From Bacteroidia bacterium (GTDB lineage Bacteria; Bacteroidota; Bacteroidia; Palsa-965): a stretch of DNA of 46,358 nt. The position numbers and the translations under genes were made by a program. The stretch covers positions 103,201 through 149,558 of the forward strand of contig JAKLJE010000011.1 of NCBI GenBank assembly GCA_023151315.1, in the 5' to 3' direction. This document shows, in pieces, positions 1-9,140 of this stretch (position 1 is its first letter; the number at the start of each line of letters is the position of its first letter). Under the pieces are notes generated by a model that worked only from the letters and a program-made list of their open reading frames with translations, ran no database searches and had not been told where the DNA came from.

Positions 1-448
1 TGTCGCCAAGATTCCAAAATGGTAATCCCGATTCATTGGCTTCCTGTTCAAACTTTCTGATTTCCGCTTTCACATCTTCAGGAGGTTCAGTGGAATTTCC
101 TCTCGGACCAACTTCGGCAAAAAAGTCTCTTAAAGTTCTGAAATCATGAATAATTGAGCGACGATTATCATCAACCAGAAGCGGTTTATGCAACTCCATG
201 CCACAATAAATAATCTGCACGCCGTTATAATGAAGATACATGAGGAACGGAGCTGTATGTGCGGTCATATGACCGAACTCACCTTTGAAGGGGCCCACAT
301 AACATTTTTTCAACCGCAGAGTGTCTTTCAAACGTTTCTCGGTACGCTTCCATTCACGTCTGACACGCCAACGGAACTTCAAACGTTGAATCAATCCGTA
401 ATTATTCTGCTTTTCGAAAGTAGGGTTATCAGAAAGGATCATTGGCAT
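1..448 (-). CDS. Hypothetical polysaccharide-locus protein, 3' end outside the window
   Basis: This reading frame is open from an ATG at 448 to the window edge, giving 149 residues with no stop. The start lies 3 nt after the stop of the preceding gene, so it continues the same operon. The N-terminal part is very basic (rich in Arg and Lys over residues 15-45). It is followed by a segment containing GPFKGEFGHMTAHTAPF and then LHYNGVQIIYCGMELHKPLL, which looks like the start of an alpha/beta fold. I do not recognise the family. Its position suggests another sugar transferase or a polysaccharide-assembly protein. The frame and coding nature are well supported by operon spacing, but the function is not. 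Confidence 0.75.
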   Translation of the reverse strand, partial: MPMILSDNPTFEKQNNYGLIQRLKFRWRVRREWKRTEKRLKDTLRLKKCYVGPFKGEFGHMTAHTAPFLMYLHYNGVQIIYCGMELHKPLLVDDNRRSIIHDFRTLRDFFAEVGPRGNSTEPPEDVKAEIRKFEQEANESGLPFWNLGD

Positions 449-451
449 AAT

Positions 452-2014
452 TCAGGTTGTAAGATACGCGACGGTTTTTTCAGCAACACTTTTTCGGACA
501 GTTTGCAATTCAGTATTCTTAGCACCGCCTTTGCTGCTCTCATTATACACAGTAATCAAAGCATTAACTAACTCATCTCTTGATCGGATATGGCTTATAC
601 GTTTTCCGTCAGTGTACGGCAATCTGGACTCATTAGCCATTTCAAAAGTAAAAGACGGGATGCCGAACCATGATGCCTGAAACGAAACTGTAGACGCAAT
701 GGAAACGGAGCAGTTTGCGACAGAGAGCATATCGAACAATACGTTTTCACTTGAAGTTTTTTCTGTACGAAAATCCAAGCGAACAATGCGCGAATGCTTT
801 CTGTCCCAAAGACACAATTTATCGTGAGGATGCGGTTTTACAAACGCTATGCAATCCGGATGGCTGTCCAGGAATTGTTCTATGGCAGAATAAGCATTAA
901 TATTCTCATCGAAGAAAAGCGGAGATGTAAAAAATGCGATTACAAATTTATGCGCAGCTGTTAGTCCTTTTTCGTAGAGAAGTCCGGAATGCTTATGCGA
1001 TTTTGCAACATCTTCGAGCAGATGCCCGACTACCGGCAATCGCTCCTTTGGAATCCCGTAAATCCGTGTTGCCAATTCCTGCATTGTTTCATCATGCATA
1101 AACCAAAAGTCGAATTCCGCACCCTGATTCACCACATCAAACGCTTTGGTACCGTTCATGAAATTGGCAGAAATCACACCGTGCTTTCGCGCCACCTGGG
1201 CCAAAACATGACCTTCTCCGTCATTTTCTCCTGCATTAATCAGGATCGACTTGCATCCCGAACTACAGAGAAACTCATACTTGCTCAGCAATATGTGGAG
1301 ATTGATCAAACGATTCATGACTACGTTCTTCATAACGCCATTTAATACCACGCTGATCTGTCGCCAACGTTTTCGAAGCATGGCGCAATCATCCGGTAGC
1401 AGATCGTTAATTGCAGTAACGTTGATTCCCTCAGGCCAACTTTTGAATTTCGAAATATCAGTTGCGAAATAAAATAAGTTTGATGAACCGATTGCCTCCG
1501 GTAAATGACCTAACATCGGAATAAGGTCCGGATTGTTGATTCGCACCGCAACCTTATTGCGTGCATCAAGCTTTGTATTGCGAGTTCCTTTTGTTCTGAA
1601 TAGATTGAAATACTGCTTCCAGCCGGATGCAGTTTCTCTCCAACCTGAAGTTCGACGATAATCATAGATAATTCTCGTCTCTCCGAGTTCAGAGAGCGCA
1701 AAATCCGCCAATAACTCATTGAACTGCGCCCAGAAAACATCTTTGTTCATTGCTTCGAACAAATTGTAGTCTCCGCATTTAAAGAAATCAGGTTGCTTCT
1801 CTTCTATTTCACGTAAGATATTCCGAACTTTTGCGTATCCGTAACGTATCCCCAGAGCAAGTTCTTTACTGTAGTCAATCCAAAGAATATCTGCGTTAGC
1901 GTCTTTGATTTCCGAAGATTCCAAACGTGCGTAAATGATCACGTCAGGTTTATTGGCGGAAAGAATCTTCATCAGATCTCTGGAAACAATATTGGCAACA
2001 GCTACAGTTCTCAT
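452..2014 (-). CDS. Putative GT-B-fold surface polysaccharide transferase
   Basis: This 520-residue cytoplasmic protein has no signal peptide. The C-terminal half has a GT-B-like layout, with the segment LINAGENDGEGHVLAQVARK, a strand-helix region ending in PVVGH, then the motif FVKPHPHDK followed by a Ser/Thr-rich stretch (CSVSIASTVSFQASWFGIPS). That order resembles CDP-glycerol transferase-like, polysialyltransferase-like and capsule transferase proteins, in which the HP motif and the following Ser/Thr loop bind the nucleotide donor. The ATG overlaps the stop of the upstream GT4 gene by 4 nt, so the two are probably translationally coupled. The donor and acceptor are unknown. Given the locus, a CMP-nonulosonate donor is possible, but this is inference. 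Confidence 0.7.
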   Translation of the reverse strand: MRTVAVANIVSRDLMKILSANKPDVIIYARLESSEIKDANADILWIDYSKELALGIRYGYAKVRNILREIEEKQPDFFKCGDYNLFEAMNKDVFWAQFNELLADFALSELGETRIIYDYRRTSGWRETASGWKQYFNLFRTKGTRNTKLDARNKVAVRINNPDLIPMLGHLPEAIGSSNLFYFATDISKFKSWPEGINVTAINDLLPDDCAMLRKRWRQISVVLNGVMKNVVMNRLINLHILLSKYEFLCSSGCKSILINAGENDGEGHVLAQVARKHGVISANFMNGTKAFDVVNQGAEFDFWFMHDETMQELATRIYGIPKERLPVVGHLLEDVAKSHKHSGLLYEKGLTAAHKFVIAFFTSPLFFDENINAYSAIEQFLDSHPDCIAFVKPHPHDKLCLWDRKHSRIVRLDFRTEKTSSENVLFDMLSVANCSVSIASTVSFQASWFGIPSFTFEMANESRLPYTDGKRISHIRSRDELVNALITVYNESSKGGAKNTELQTVRKSVAEKTVAYLTT

Positions 2015-3165
2015 TGCAGATTACTCCAGAATAAATCAATCTGTTTTATAAAATTACCGGGTGTGTGTACCTCTGCTGTCATACGCACACTTTCCTTCAT
2101 CATTGTTTGTATGCGATCCGGATTCTCAATTACTTTTCGCATCGCAGCTGCAACACCGGAACCTGTATGATCCGAAGTGAGATAACCGTTCACTCCGTCC
2201 TTAACGAAGAGTTCAGTTTGCCCCACATTTCTTGCAACGATCACATTTCCAGCAGCCATTGCTTCGTTCATGGATAGCGACGGAAAATTTTCAAAATCCT
2301 GTGTGGATACAAAGCACATACTGGATGCAAAAACCGGACGCAGGTCTGTCATCGGACGCAACTTAACGATTCCTTCAAGCCCTGATTCTTGAATATGTTT
2401 TGCGATCGCCTCTTCTTGGGGACCGTTACCGAACATTAGAAATTCCCAATTTCTTCCTTCCAACACACCTTCATTCTTCAGATTTCTGACAGCGTCGACG
2501 AACATTAATGGTTGTTTCTGCGCCGTGAGACGTGCCGCAAATATGAATTGCTGACGCTTTTGCGAACCCGGCCTGAAACCTTCATTATCTGAAAATCTGG
2601 TTGTGACGCTTTCCACCGGTGTCGCTGAAGGAATCAACCCGTTCTGCTTCATACTCGTGCCGAATAATTCGTACCAAGAGTAATATGCATCAGGTCGAAT
2701 TATATTGAACAATGGAAGATAACGCGCCGCATAGCCTTTATATCTTGGATGTGAATTTTCTGTAAGAATGTAGGGAATCTCACAGTCCACTATATTAACA
2801 ATCAGTCTTACCCTCGGCATCTTCCTTCTTAGACTGTTTAACCTGTCAAAATAATACGTGCCGTAATTGGTGACATGAACAACATCGATGTGATGTTCCT
2901 TTAACTTCAATCGAAAATCACGTGCTTCAAGAAACCTTTTGAATCTGTTGTTATAATTCTTCAGTACAACAACGTTTTTCAAATCACGAAGTCTTCCGAT
3001 ACTTTCAAGTACATTTTTGGTTGAAGGATCGATAAAAAAGAACAATTCATGTTCACCACCAACACGATACAAACGGAACAAATCGGCAAAGAAGCGTTCT
3101 GCACCTCCGCATTTATCAGAAGCCACACCAAGCATTAACAACGCAACACGCTTATGTCTGATCAT
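2011..3165 (-). CDS. GT4-family glycosyltransferase
   Basis: This 384-residue retaining GT-B glycosyltransferase starts with MIRHKRVALLMLG and a CGGAERFF loop typical of the acceptor domain. The C-terminal donor domain holds FIFAARLTAQKQP, FLMFGNGPQEE and the E-x7-E-like region FPSLSMNEAMAAGNVIVA, followed by GQTELFVKDGVNGYL, all classical GT4 features. I chose the ATG at 3165. It forms an ATGA overlap with the asnB stop, whereas a longer frame to 3201 would use TTG and run inside asnB. It probably transfers one nucleotide-sugar residue to the growing repeat unit at the inner membrane. The sugar specificity cannot be read from the sequence. Confidence 0.88.
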   Translation of the reverse strand: MIRHKRVALLMLGVASDKCGGAERFFADLFRLYRVGGEHELFFFIDPSTKNVLESIGRLRDLKNVVVLKNYNNRFKRFLEARDFRLKLKEHHIDVVHVTNYGTYYFDRLNSLRRKMPRVRLIVNIVDCEIPYILTENSHPRYKGYAARYLPLFNIIRPDAYYSWYELFGTSMKQNGLIPSATPVESVTTRFSDNEGFRPGSQKRQQFIFAARLTAQKQPLMFVDAVRNLKNEGVLEGRNWEFLMFGNGPQEEAIAKHIQESGLEGIVKLRPMTDLRPVFASSMCFVSTQDFENFPSLSMNEAMAAGNVIVARNVGQTELFVKDGVNGYLTSDHTGSGVAAAMRKVIENPDRIQTMMKESVRMTAEVHTPGNFIKQIDLFWSNLQ

Positions 3166-4991
3166 GATTTTATCAGTTTGGAAGCCATCAGTGTATGCCA
3201 AGGATCGAACTTCTGTCCCTCTTTAACTATGCCAGAGCGAACCAATTCGAGTTCTGCAGTATCTATCGATGCTTTCACCTGAGGCGTGTTCATCCAAACA
3301 CTCTGTGGTGCTTCAAAGCCAACCTTGTCTTTCCGCCAGCAAATATCTTCCGGAAGCAGCTTTGCGTAAGTATCACGAAGTAATCGCTTCGTCCATCCAT
3401 TACTTATTTTGAAGTGATCAGGCAATGAAATACAGAATTCAACCAATTCGTGTTCAAGAAAAGGCAAACGCAGTTCTCTCGAGAAGGCCATTGAATTTCT
3501 GTCTGCGTAACGCAACAAAGGAGAGAACCCCGACTGCTCGAAGATGCGTTTCTGCAACTTCTTTACATCGTCGTTGTAAATACCCTGCAATGGATGCGTC
3601 CACTCTTTCACCTGCTTGGCAAAATCAGGATTGTACTTGGGTTGCTGAACTGTCTTGGCGGGCGGTTTGACAAAAAGTCGTTTGGTTGCGCTTAGTGTGC
3701 CGAACATTCGCGGGTAACGCAACATCATACGGGTTGAAGTTCCTGCTGTGTACTGAAAATTACGCGAGCCTTCCAGTGCTTTGCGTTCCTCTTCAAATCG
3801 GGAATCTCTGTTTGCGTACAACCGATTCAACAACGGCGAGAAAAATGTCCGATAACCTCCGAGAATCTCATCGGCTCCCTGCCCGTCGAGAAGCACAGTT
3901 ACATTATTCTCCTTGGCAAGTTTCATCACCGCCCATTGCGCTACAATACTTGCAGAACCGAATGGCTCTTCCTGATGGAACCAAATACGATCCAAATCCT
4001 CCATGGCTGATTCATCCGGCCATGTTGCAAAGCCACGGATATCACGAGCGCTGTTTAAGATGAGATCAATATATTTTCCTTCGTCGCGATCGAAATTCTT
4101 AAATCGGGCGGAGAACGTTTTCTGCTCCTGCCCCGGCAATTTCATTTTATTAATCAGTAAAACGATCGTTGAGGAATCGAGTCCGCCGGACAAACTTGAT
4201 CCAACCGGAACATCACTTCTCAACCTTCTTTCGATTGATCTTCTTAACAGAAAATCAAATTTCTCGCGTGCATCTGCCTCGCTGATCTGAATTTGCTTTT
4301 CAGCACTAACCTCCCAGTATTTCGTTTGCTTCACAATTCCCTCAGCGTTCACCGTCATGAAATGCCCTGGCTCAAGCTGACGTATATCTCTAAAGAAAGT
4401 GGAACCTGCATCATTCGGATCCTGGTACAGATTGTAAGACAAATAATAATGCAATCGTTTCGGATCGTATTCCTTCTTTACATCAGCAGCGAAGATGGCT
4501 TTCATCTCCGAAGCAAAAACAAAACGCTTTTGATCCTTGTAATAATACAAAGGCTTCTCACCGAACCGGTCGCGAGCAATAAACAACGAACGTTCTTTAT
4601 TGTCTCTGATGACAAAGGCGAACATGCCATCAATGAAATCCACACACTTCTCTCCGTGCTGTATGTACAAAGCCAGTAACACTTCAGTATCCGATTCGGT
4701 TCGGAACGTGACTCCGGAACTTAACAGTTCTTTTCTTAACTCCAGATAATTGTAAATCTCTCCGTTGAAAGTGATCACATACCTCTCCGAAACATCTGCC
4801 ATTGGCTGTGCGGCAGCAACTGAAAGATCAATTATTGAAAGGCGGCGATGTCCTAAACCTGTTTGGCCATCATCAGAAATCCAGCAACCTTCACCATCGG
4901 GACCGCGATGCGCGATTGTATCGGTCATTTTTTTGACCAGACTCCGTTCAACAGAACCTTGAAAAGAAACAAGACCGGCTATTCCGCACAT
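3162..4991 (-). CDS. asnB: Asparagine synthetase-type glutamine amidotransferase
   Basis: The 609-residue protein has the full class-II architecture. Cys2 (MCGIAGLVSF) is the N-terminal nucleophile of the glutaminase domain, with RGPDG at 29-33 and NGEIYN at 76-81. The synthetase domain carries the PP-loop SGGLDSS at 268-274, which binds ATP. The family makes asparagine from aspartate, ATP and glutamine. Members embedded in O-antigen and capsule loci are also thought to amidate carboxyl groups of acidic sugars. Here the gene sits between a methyltransferase and a GT4 gene with a 4-nt overlap to the latter, so sugar amidation is a credible alternative to amino-acid synthesis. A 39-bp spacer separates it from the upstream gene. 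Confidence 0.92.
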   Translation of the reverse strand: MCGIAGLVSFQGSVERSLVKKMTDTIAHRGPDGEGCWISDDGQTGLGHRRLSIIDLSVAAAQPMADVSERYVITFNGEIYNYLELRKELLSSGVTFRTESDTEVLLALYIQHGEKCVDFIDGMFAFVIRDNKERSLFIARDRFGEKPLYYYKDQKRFVFASEMKAIFAADVKKEYDPKRLHYYLSYNLYQDPNDAGSTFFRDIRQLEPGHFMTVNAEGIVKQTKYWEVSAEKQIQISEADAREKFDFLLRRSIERRLRSDVPVGSSLSGGLDSSTIVLLINKMKLPGQEQKTFSARFKNFDRDEGKYIDLILNSARDIRGFATWPDESAMEDLDRIWFHQEEPFGSASIVAQWAVMKLAKENNVTVLLDGQGADEILGGYRTFFSPLLNRLYANRDSRFEEERKALEGSRNFQYTAGTSTRMMLRYPRMFGTLSATKRLFVKPPAKTVQQPKYNPDFAKQVKEWTHPLQGIYNDDVKKLQKRIFEQSGFSPLLRYADRNSMAFSRELRLPFLEHELVEFCISLPDHFKISNGWTKRLLRDTYAKLLPEDICWRKDKVGFEAPQSVWMNTPQVKASIDTAELELVRSGIVKEGQKFDPWHTLMASKLIKS

Positions 4992-5030
4992 CAGGTACGA
5001 ATTTACGAAACAGAGGGGTCGAAATACAAG

Positions 5031-5975
5031 TTAATCAGCGGTATTGTTCGATTCACGGCCTAGTGCCTTTTTAACCACTTGTTTCAGTTTATAGAGGAAA
5101 CTGCTTTCATGCTTGATTATCGGAGCGAAAACATCATGTTGAGCAGCATAAGCAGAAGGTATTTCATTGATGATTTCTCCTTTAGAACAAACCAGAACGA
5201 GTTCGTGACGATTGAACGCATCACCTTCTAAAATGAACTCCGCATGCAATCCTGCACGTTGTGCCAGAGCCAGCAATGTTGGTCGATTGAAGTAATAAGT
5301 ATGTACCGCCCTGAAGAAATACCTCAACAAAGGAAGTCCGGGCTTTGCACTATTCGGCACAGCGATGTACACCAATCCATTTTCTTTTAACGATCCCCTT
5401 ACTTTAGTCAGCACTTCAAGTGGATTCAGAAAATGTTCGAGAACATGACGCATATTGATGAAATCGAATTTCTCGTGAAAGGACTTATCCCAATCGGAAT
5501 TCACAGTATCTGAAACCAACGTAATTCCTGATTTGCGCAAAACTTCCTGACAGTTGCGGGAAGGTTCAATGGCATAAAACTCTGCAGAAGGATAAACGCC
5601 TTTCATCTGCAATAGAAATCCGCCACTGCCACTGCCGATATCGAGAACAGAATCGATTTTTACCGGCAATATTCCGGCCTGTTTCATTCTCACCAACGCA
5701 GGAATTGTTGGCTGCACCTGCGCACCTGAAGCCTTCCCGCCTTTTTCACCAATGAGATAAGTACGGTAGTATTTATCGTATTCCATCGCATAGAAACGCG
5801 AATACCTTTCTTCCGTCCAGCGCGGATTCAGAAAGCCCAAACCGCAACGCTTGCACAATACAACATGAGCCGGCAGACCGTGTTGGCCAATTGTACATTG
5901 CAGTTCATGCTCACTGCTTCCGCACAGCACACAACCTACTTTCTCGAACTCAGTTACAGAATCAGCAGTGTTCAT
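5031..5975 (-). CDS. Class I SAM-dependent methyltransferase with N-terminal zinc-ribbon-like motif
   Basis: The protein has 314 residues. Near the N terminus are two CxxC pairs (Cys15/18 and Cys41/44) in a layout that suggests a small zinc ribbon. The SAM-binding motif I is VLDIGSGSGGF (about 110-120), followed by an acidic end of strand 2 (AIEPS) and the post-motif MRHVLEHFLNPLEVL. This is the Methyltransf_23-like arrangement often found in polysaccharide loci, where such enzymes methylate sugars or lipid-linked glycans. The ATG shares one base with the stop of the upstream cytidylyltransferase gene (TGATG), so they are likely coupled. The substrate is unknown; a nonulosonate or its CMP derivative is only a guess. 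Confidence 0.87.
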   Translation of the reverse strand: MNTADSVTEFEKVGCVLCGSSEHELQCTIGQHGLPAHVVLCKRCGLGFLNPRWTEERYSRFYAMEYDKYYRTYLIGEKGGKASGAQVQPTIPALVRMKQAGILPVKIDSVLDIGSGSGGFLLQMKGVYPSAEFYAIEPSRNCQEVLRKSGITLVSDTVNSDWDKSFHEKFDFINMRHVLEHFLNPLEVLTKVRGSLKENGLVYIAVPNSAKPGLPLLRYFFRAVHTYYFNRPTLLALAQRAGLHAEFILEGDAFNRHELVLVCSKGEIINEIPSAYAAQHDVFAPIIKHESSFLYKLKQVVKKALGRESNNTAD

Positions 5976-6676
5976 CAGGACTTCTTAAGGTATTGCTCAG
6001 CAATTGCAAAATCGATGAGAGAATCAATATCGATACTTCTTTCCTGCGGCATGATGTAACCGCTAATTGAACCTGTGTAAAGTAATTGCTTTACCATGAT
6101 GGTTTCACGCCACGCCACGTCAACAGCTCCATTCAAACGGTAAACCGGTGGCAACAATTGTCTGCGATAGTAGTTCTTTAAATCTATTCCGTCTATAAAT
6201 CCTTCCAGCTGCTGATCGTTCATCTTATACATCCAGTAAGGATGGTGTTCTGCTTCGCAAACACTCCTCACCCAATCTGTTTTCTTGTTGATCAGAAGAC
6301 TAACCGCATTGGCAATATCCTCAGGCAATCTCAAAGGTGCTGTGGGTCTTAACCATGCGATAATATCAGGAGAATAAGACTGATTTTTCTCAAACCAATC
6401 AATAGCATGTTGATAAACGGGAAGATCAGTTGTATCGTCCTGAGCAAATTCCGCAGGACGTAAAAACGGCACTTCCGCACCGCAGGATTTAGCAATGGAA
6501 GCAATCTCTTCGTTGTCGGTAGAAACAACCACTTTATCCAGTACGCCGGATGCCAATGCCGTCTCGATTGTGTATGCAATCAAAGGTTTGTTATTCAGCA
6601 GATGCACATTCTTTTTGTGAACGGCTTTGCTTCCTCCCCGAGCCGGAATTAATCCGATTACTTTGAAATCACCCAT
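5975..6676 (-). CDS. neuA: CMP-nonulosonate cytidylyltransferase (acylneuraminate cytidylyltransferase family), copy 1
   Basis: This 233-residue enzyme starts with the signature IPARGGSK (10-17) followed by KKN (21-23), which binds CTP in the NeuA/PseF/LegF family. Further support comes from VVSTDNEEIA, LRPAEFAQDDT and WLRPTAPLR. It should activate an eight- or nine-carbon sialic-acid-like sugar to its CMP form, ready for a glycosyltransferase. It is encoded apart from the first neuB (13500-14549) but in the same run of genes. A TAnnTTTG-type box lies 17 nt upstream of the ATG. A second, divergent copy lies at 18975-19670. The exact sugar (Neu5Ac, legionaminate, pseudaminate or other) cannot be decided here. 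Confidence 0.88.
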   Translation of the reverse strand: MGDFKVIGLIPARGGSKAVHKKNVHLLNNKPLIAYTIETALASGVLDKVVVSTDNEEIASIAKSCGAEVPFLRPAEFAQDDTTDLPVYQHAIDWFEKNQSYSPDIIAWLRPTAPLRLPEDIANAVSLLINKKTDWVRSVCEAEHHPYWMYKMNDQQLEGFIDGIDLKNYYRRQLLPPVYRLNGAVDVAWRETIMVKQLLYTGSISGYIMPQERSIDIDSLIDFAIAEQYLKKS

Positions 6677-6692
6677 ACTGATACTGTATAAA

Positions 6693-6700
6693 CAAATGTA
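6693..6700 (-). promoter_or_regulatory. Candidate -7 box of an internal promoter
   Basis: Read on the minus strand, the bases are TACATTTG, an exact match to the Bacteroidota -7 consensus TAnnTTTG. It sits in one of the few real spacers of the locus (6677-6715), 17 nt upstream of the ATG of the cytidylyltransferase gene. I see no convincing -33 TTG at the usual distance, so this may be a weak internal promoter or a chance match. Confidence 0.35.
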
Positions 6701-6715
6701 ATGATTAAATGAGCT

Positions 6716-7945
6716 TTATTTATTGAGATGCGCTTCGATAAACCGGGTGTAATTCACCTCTGCATTAAAATTGTGATGCCAGAATTCACGAACACCTTTT
6801 CTGAATTCTGCTCTGCTCTCCTCGGATGAAGTCAAATACGTTTTGATACGGTTCGCAGCTGATTCAATATCAATTTCCTTTTCGAATAAGAAACCTGTCT
6901 GCTCCGTTACAATTTCCGGTACACCGCAAATTCTGCAACCGGTAACGGGTATTCCGAAGCTGATTGCTTCCATAATGGAGACCGGAATTCCTTCCAGCTC
7001 ACTGACATTCATGAAAAGATCTACGTGTTCAGTGCTGTAGTATTGAATGACCTCGCTGTTGGCGACCAGACCGCGAAAATCCGTCCTGATACGCTCAGGT
7101 AAAACAGCACAACGCTGCTTCAATTGTTCCATCAGTTCGCCTTCTCCGAAATGAACCCATTCAATGTTCAATCCCGTTCGCTCAAGTATATCCGCAACGA
7201 GATGCAATCGCTTTAAACCGTAAACAAAAGAACACGTTACAACTTTGTATCTGATGTCGTTCACAGGCGGATTCATTCCGCAATCATTAACCCCCAATCG
7301 CGATACCTGAAATTTTGCAAAATGATTCGGATACTTAGACTCCAATAGCTTTTTGCCGAATTCGGAAACGCTTACCACTTTATCGCAGATCTCTATTTCC
7401 AAAGATCTGAACGGAAAATATTTCTGCTTTTTCTGATTCTCATCAAGATCTCCGCCGTGTGCCCTGGTTAAAACCGGTCCGCTGATCAATCCCAATTTTT
7501 TAGCTAGCAATAATGCCATTGTCCAGACATTGAACCAGTAAGAATAAATTACAACTGAATCATTTTTATAAGCTGCCAACGCACTCGCAACTTTCTCCGC
7601 ATCAGATATGCGGTGACTGAGGAAATTGATTTGCGCCCAATGATTTCCCTTATACTTCTCAGGGTGCTGTGTCAACTTCAGTTGTCGACGGTACAAACGA
7701 ATTATCGAATAGCCGCGCCGTGCCCAGAGTTTCAATCTCGAATACGAACCGTAAAGCTTAACTGTCTTAACAAAAACGTTGTCCGGCAAAGATCGTCGCG
7801 CTCCATCTGTTGCAAGCGGATACACATGCACTTCATCGAAAGCATTTGCTAGAAACTTAATCTCAGTTTCGATGAACTGTTCTCCAACTCCATACGGGAA
7901 AGAGCTGGTAAACAAAAGCAATATTCTACGTTGTTTGCTTACCAT
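6716..7945 (-). CDS. GT4-family glycosyltransferase
   Basis: This 409-residue glycosyltransferase has the GT-B fold. The N-terminal acceptor domain opens with ILLLFTSSFPYGVGEQFIE, the usual P-x-GxxE-like loop after the first strand. The donor domain includes VTCSFVYGLKRLHLV, EWVHFGEGELMEQLK and the conserved region SELEGIPVSIMEAISFGIPV followed by GVPEIV, which contains the nucleotide-sugar contacts of the family. Its ATG lies 20 nt inside the upstream glycosyltransferase gene, so the pair is probably co-translated and may act consecutively. The stop is followed by a 39-bp spacer. The sugar transferred is unknown. Confidence 0.88.
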   Translation of the reverse strand: MVSKQRRILLLFTSSFPYGVGEQFIETEIKFLANAFDEVHVYPLATDGARRSLPDNVFVKTVKLYGSYSRLKLWARRGYSIIRLYRRQLKLTQHPEKYKGNHWAQINFLSHRISDAEKVASALAAYKNDSVVIYSYWFNVWTMALLLAKKLGLISGPVLTRAHGGDLDENQKKQKYFPFRSLEIEICDKVVSVSEFGKKLLESKYPNHFAKFQVSRLGVNDCGMNPPVNDIRYKVVTCSFVYGLKRLHLVADILERTGLNIEWVHFGEGELMEQLKQRCAVLPERIRTDFRGLVANSEVIQYYSTEHVDLFMNVSELEGIPVSIMEAISFGIPVTGCRICGVPEIVTEQTGFLFEKEIDIESAANRIKTYLTSSEESRAEFRKGVREFWHHNFNAEVNYTRFIEAHLNK

Positions 7946-9140
7946 GCACAGATAAAATAAAGTCGCGGAGAGTCTTCATCTTGACTTCCGAATTGAAATT
8001 CTGTTCCGCCCATTTCCTCAATGAATCGGAAACATTCTCCTGTTGGAGAACCCGTTCTGCAAAACGAACGATTTCCGCTACATCCACAGTTTCTCCATTA
8101 TAGCCAACGTTCAGAAAAGAGTCGGAAACAGCACAACCTTCAGGAAAATTGGTTTCATGATATCCGATAACAAAAGGAATTCCACGAGCAGCATATTCCA
8201 GCACCTTAAGTGAAGAATGTTCATTGAGTCCCACACGTTGCATCGCTAAAGTTCCGATTGCGATATGCGCTTCATCGTAACATGAATCAAGTTCTTTACC
8301 GCCTAGTTCGCCGGCCAATTCAACTTTTGATGCTGTTCCGGTTTGCTCTACCAATGTCTTGAGTTTCTCAGAAACGGGACCCGCAATACGAACAGACACA
8401 TCAACCGGACCGCGATACGCAGCAAGTCCTTTCAGCAGAAGGTCAATACCCACCCATGGAGAAGGCGATCCCGTCACAAAAAGTAATTTCAATTTATTTC
8501 CGTCATAAATCGGTTTCCTGCGAATCTGAACCCGGCTCACATCGAAACTATTGGAGACAACGCATCCCGGCACTTTACGATCGCTCACACGACTCAACTC
8601 GTATTTCAGCAGCTCATTTCCAACAGCGGTAATACCTGCAGCGCAGCTTAACACCTTTGTTCCATAGCGCTGTTCCGCTTCAATGTAATATTTCATTGAA
8701 GGCTGCTCGTTAAGTGCCAGACCTAACTCAACAATCTCTTTGCTGTTGTGTTCGAAAATAATTCTCCCTTTATACTTACGGACAAAACTCAACAAGCCTT
8801 TACTCGCTAATGGATAACGCAGCAGAATCAGATCGAAATCATGTTTTGCAACTTCCGCTTCAAGTTGGCTGTAGAATTGCGAATTGTAAGAACGATAATG
8901 AAACCACAAATACCATTTTCGTATTCCTCTGCGTTTATACAACTTCGACAAAGGTTTTATTTGCGCAGGCACATATGTGATACGACCACCTTCACTGGAA
9001 GATCGCTCAGTAATGTTTGCATTAAAGAACAAGCCGGCAGTTTCTATTCCGGACTGATTCAGGTAGTTAATCTTGGCTTTAACCTTATTGATAACTCCTT
9101 GCGACTTTGTCCCATCCAGAAATACGTACAACACTTTCAT
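7926..9140 (-). CDS. Glycosyltransferase, GT4-like
   Basis: This 404-residue protein has two Rossmann-like halves. The first starts MKVLYVFLDGTKSQGVINKV. The second contains LKLLFVTGSPSPWVGIDLLL, RIAGPVSEKL, IGTLAMQRVGLNEHSSLKVL and YAARGIPFVIG. The latter replaces the usual E-x7-E helix with a more divergent ES/KVLEYAARG version, so it is a distant member of the GT4 clan. The N-terminal half includes HDFDLILLRYPLASKG and IIFEHNS, typical for family members that modify lipid-linked glycans. It overlaps the upstream gene by 4 nt and the downstream gene by 20 nt. I am confident it is a glycosyltransferase, but not about the family subdivision or substrate. Confidence 0.82.
   Translation of the reverse strand: MKVLYVFLDGTKSQGVINKVKAKINYLNQSGIETAGLFFNANITERSSSEGGRITYVPAQIKPLSKLYKRRGIRKWYLWFHYRSYNSQFYSQLEAEVAKHDFDLILLRYPLASKGLLSFVRKYKGRIIFEHNSKEIVELGLALNEQPSMKYYIEAEQRYGTKVLSCAAGITAVGNELLKYELSRVSDRKVPGCVVSNSFDVSRVQIRRKPIYDGNKLKLLFVTGSPSPWVGIDLLLKGLAAYRGPVDVSVRIAGPVSEKLKTLVEQTGTASKVELAGELGGKELDSCYDEAHIAIGTLAMQRVGLNEHSSLKVLEYAARGIPFVIGYHETNFPEGCAVSDSFLNVGYNGETVDVAEIVRFAERVLQQENVSDSLRKWAEQNFNSEVKMKTLRDFILSVHGKQTT

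Noticed and set aside
188-571. Plus-strand open frame of 127 codons at the window start
   Set aside because: It runs antisense to the partial minus-strand gene (1-448) and to the end of the 452-2014 gene. The minus frames continue the operon spacing and have more protein-like composition.
5975-6676. Reading copy 1 cytidylyltransferase as KdsB (CMP-Kdo synthetase)
   Set aside because: The AVHKKN and downstream motifs fit the acylneuraminate group better, and the locus has NeuB but no Kdo genes; however, the call is on family level only.
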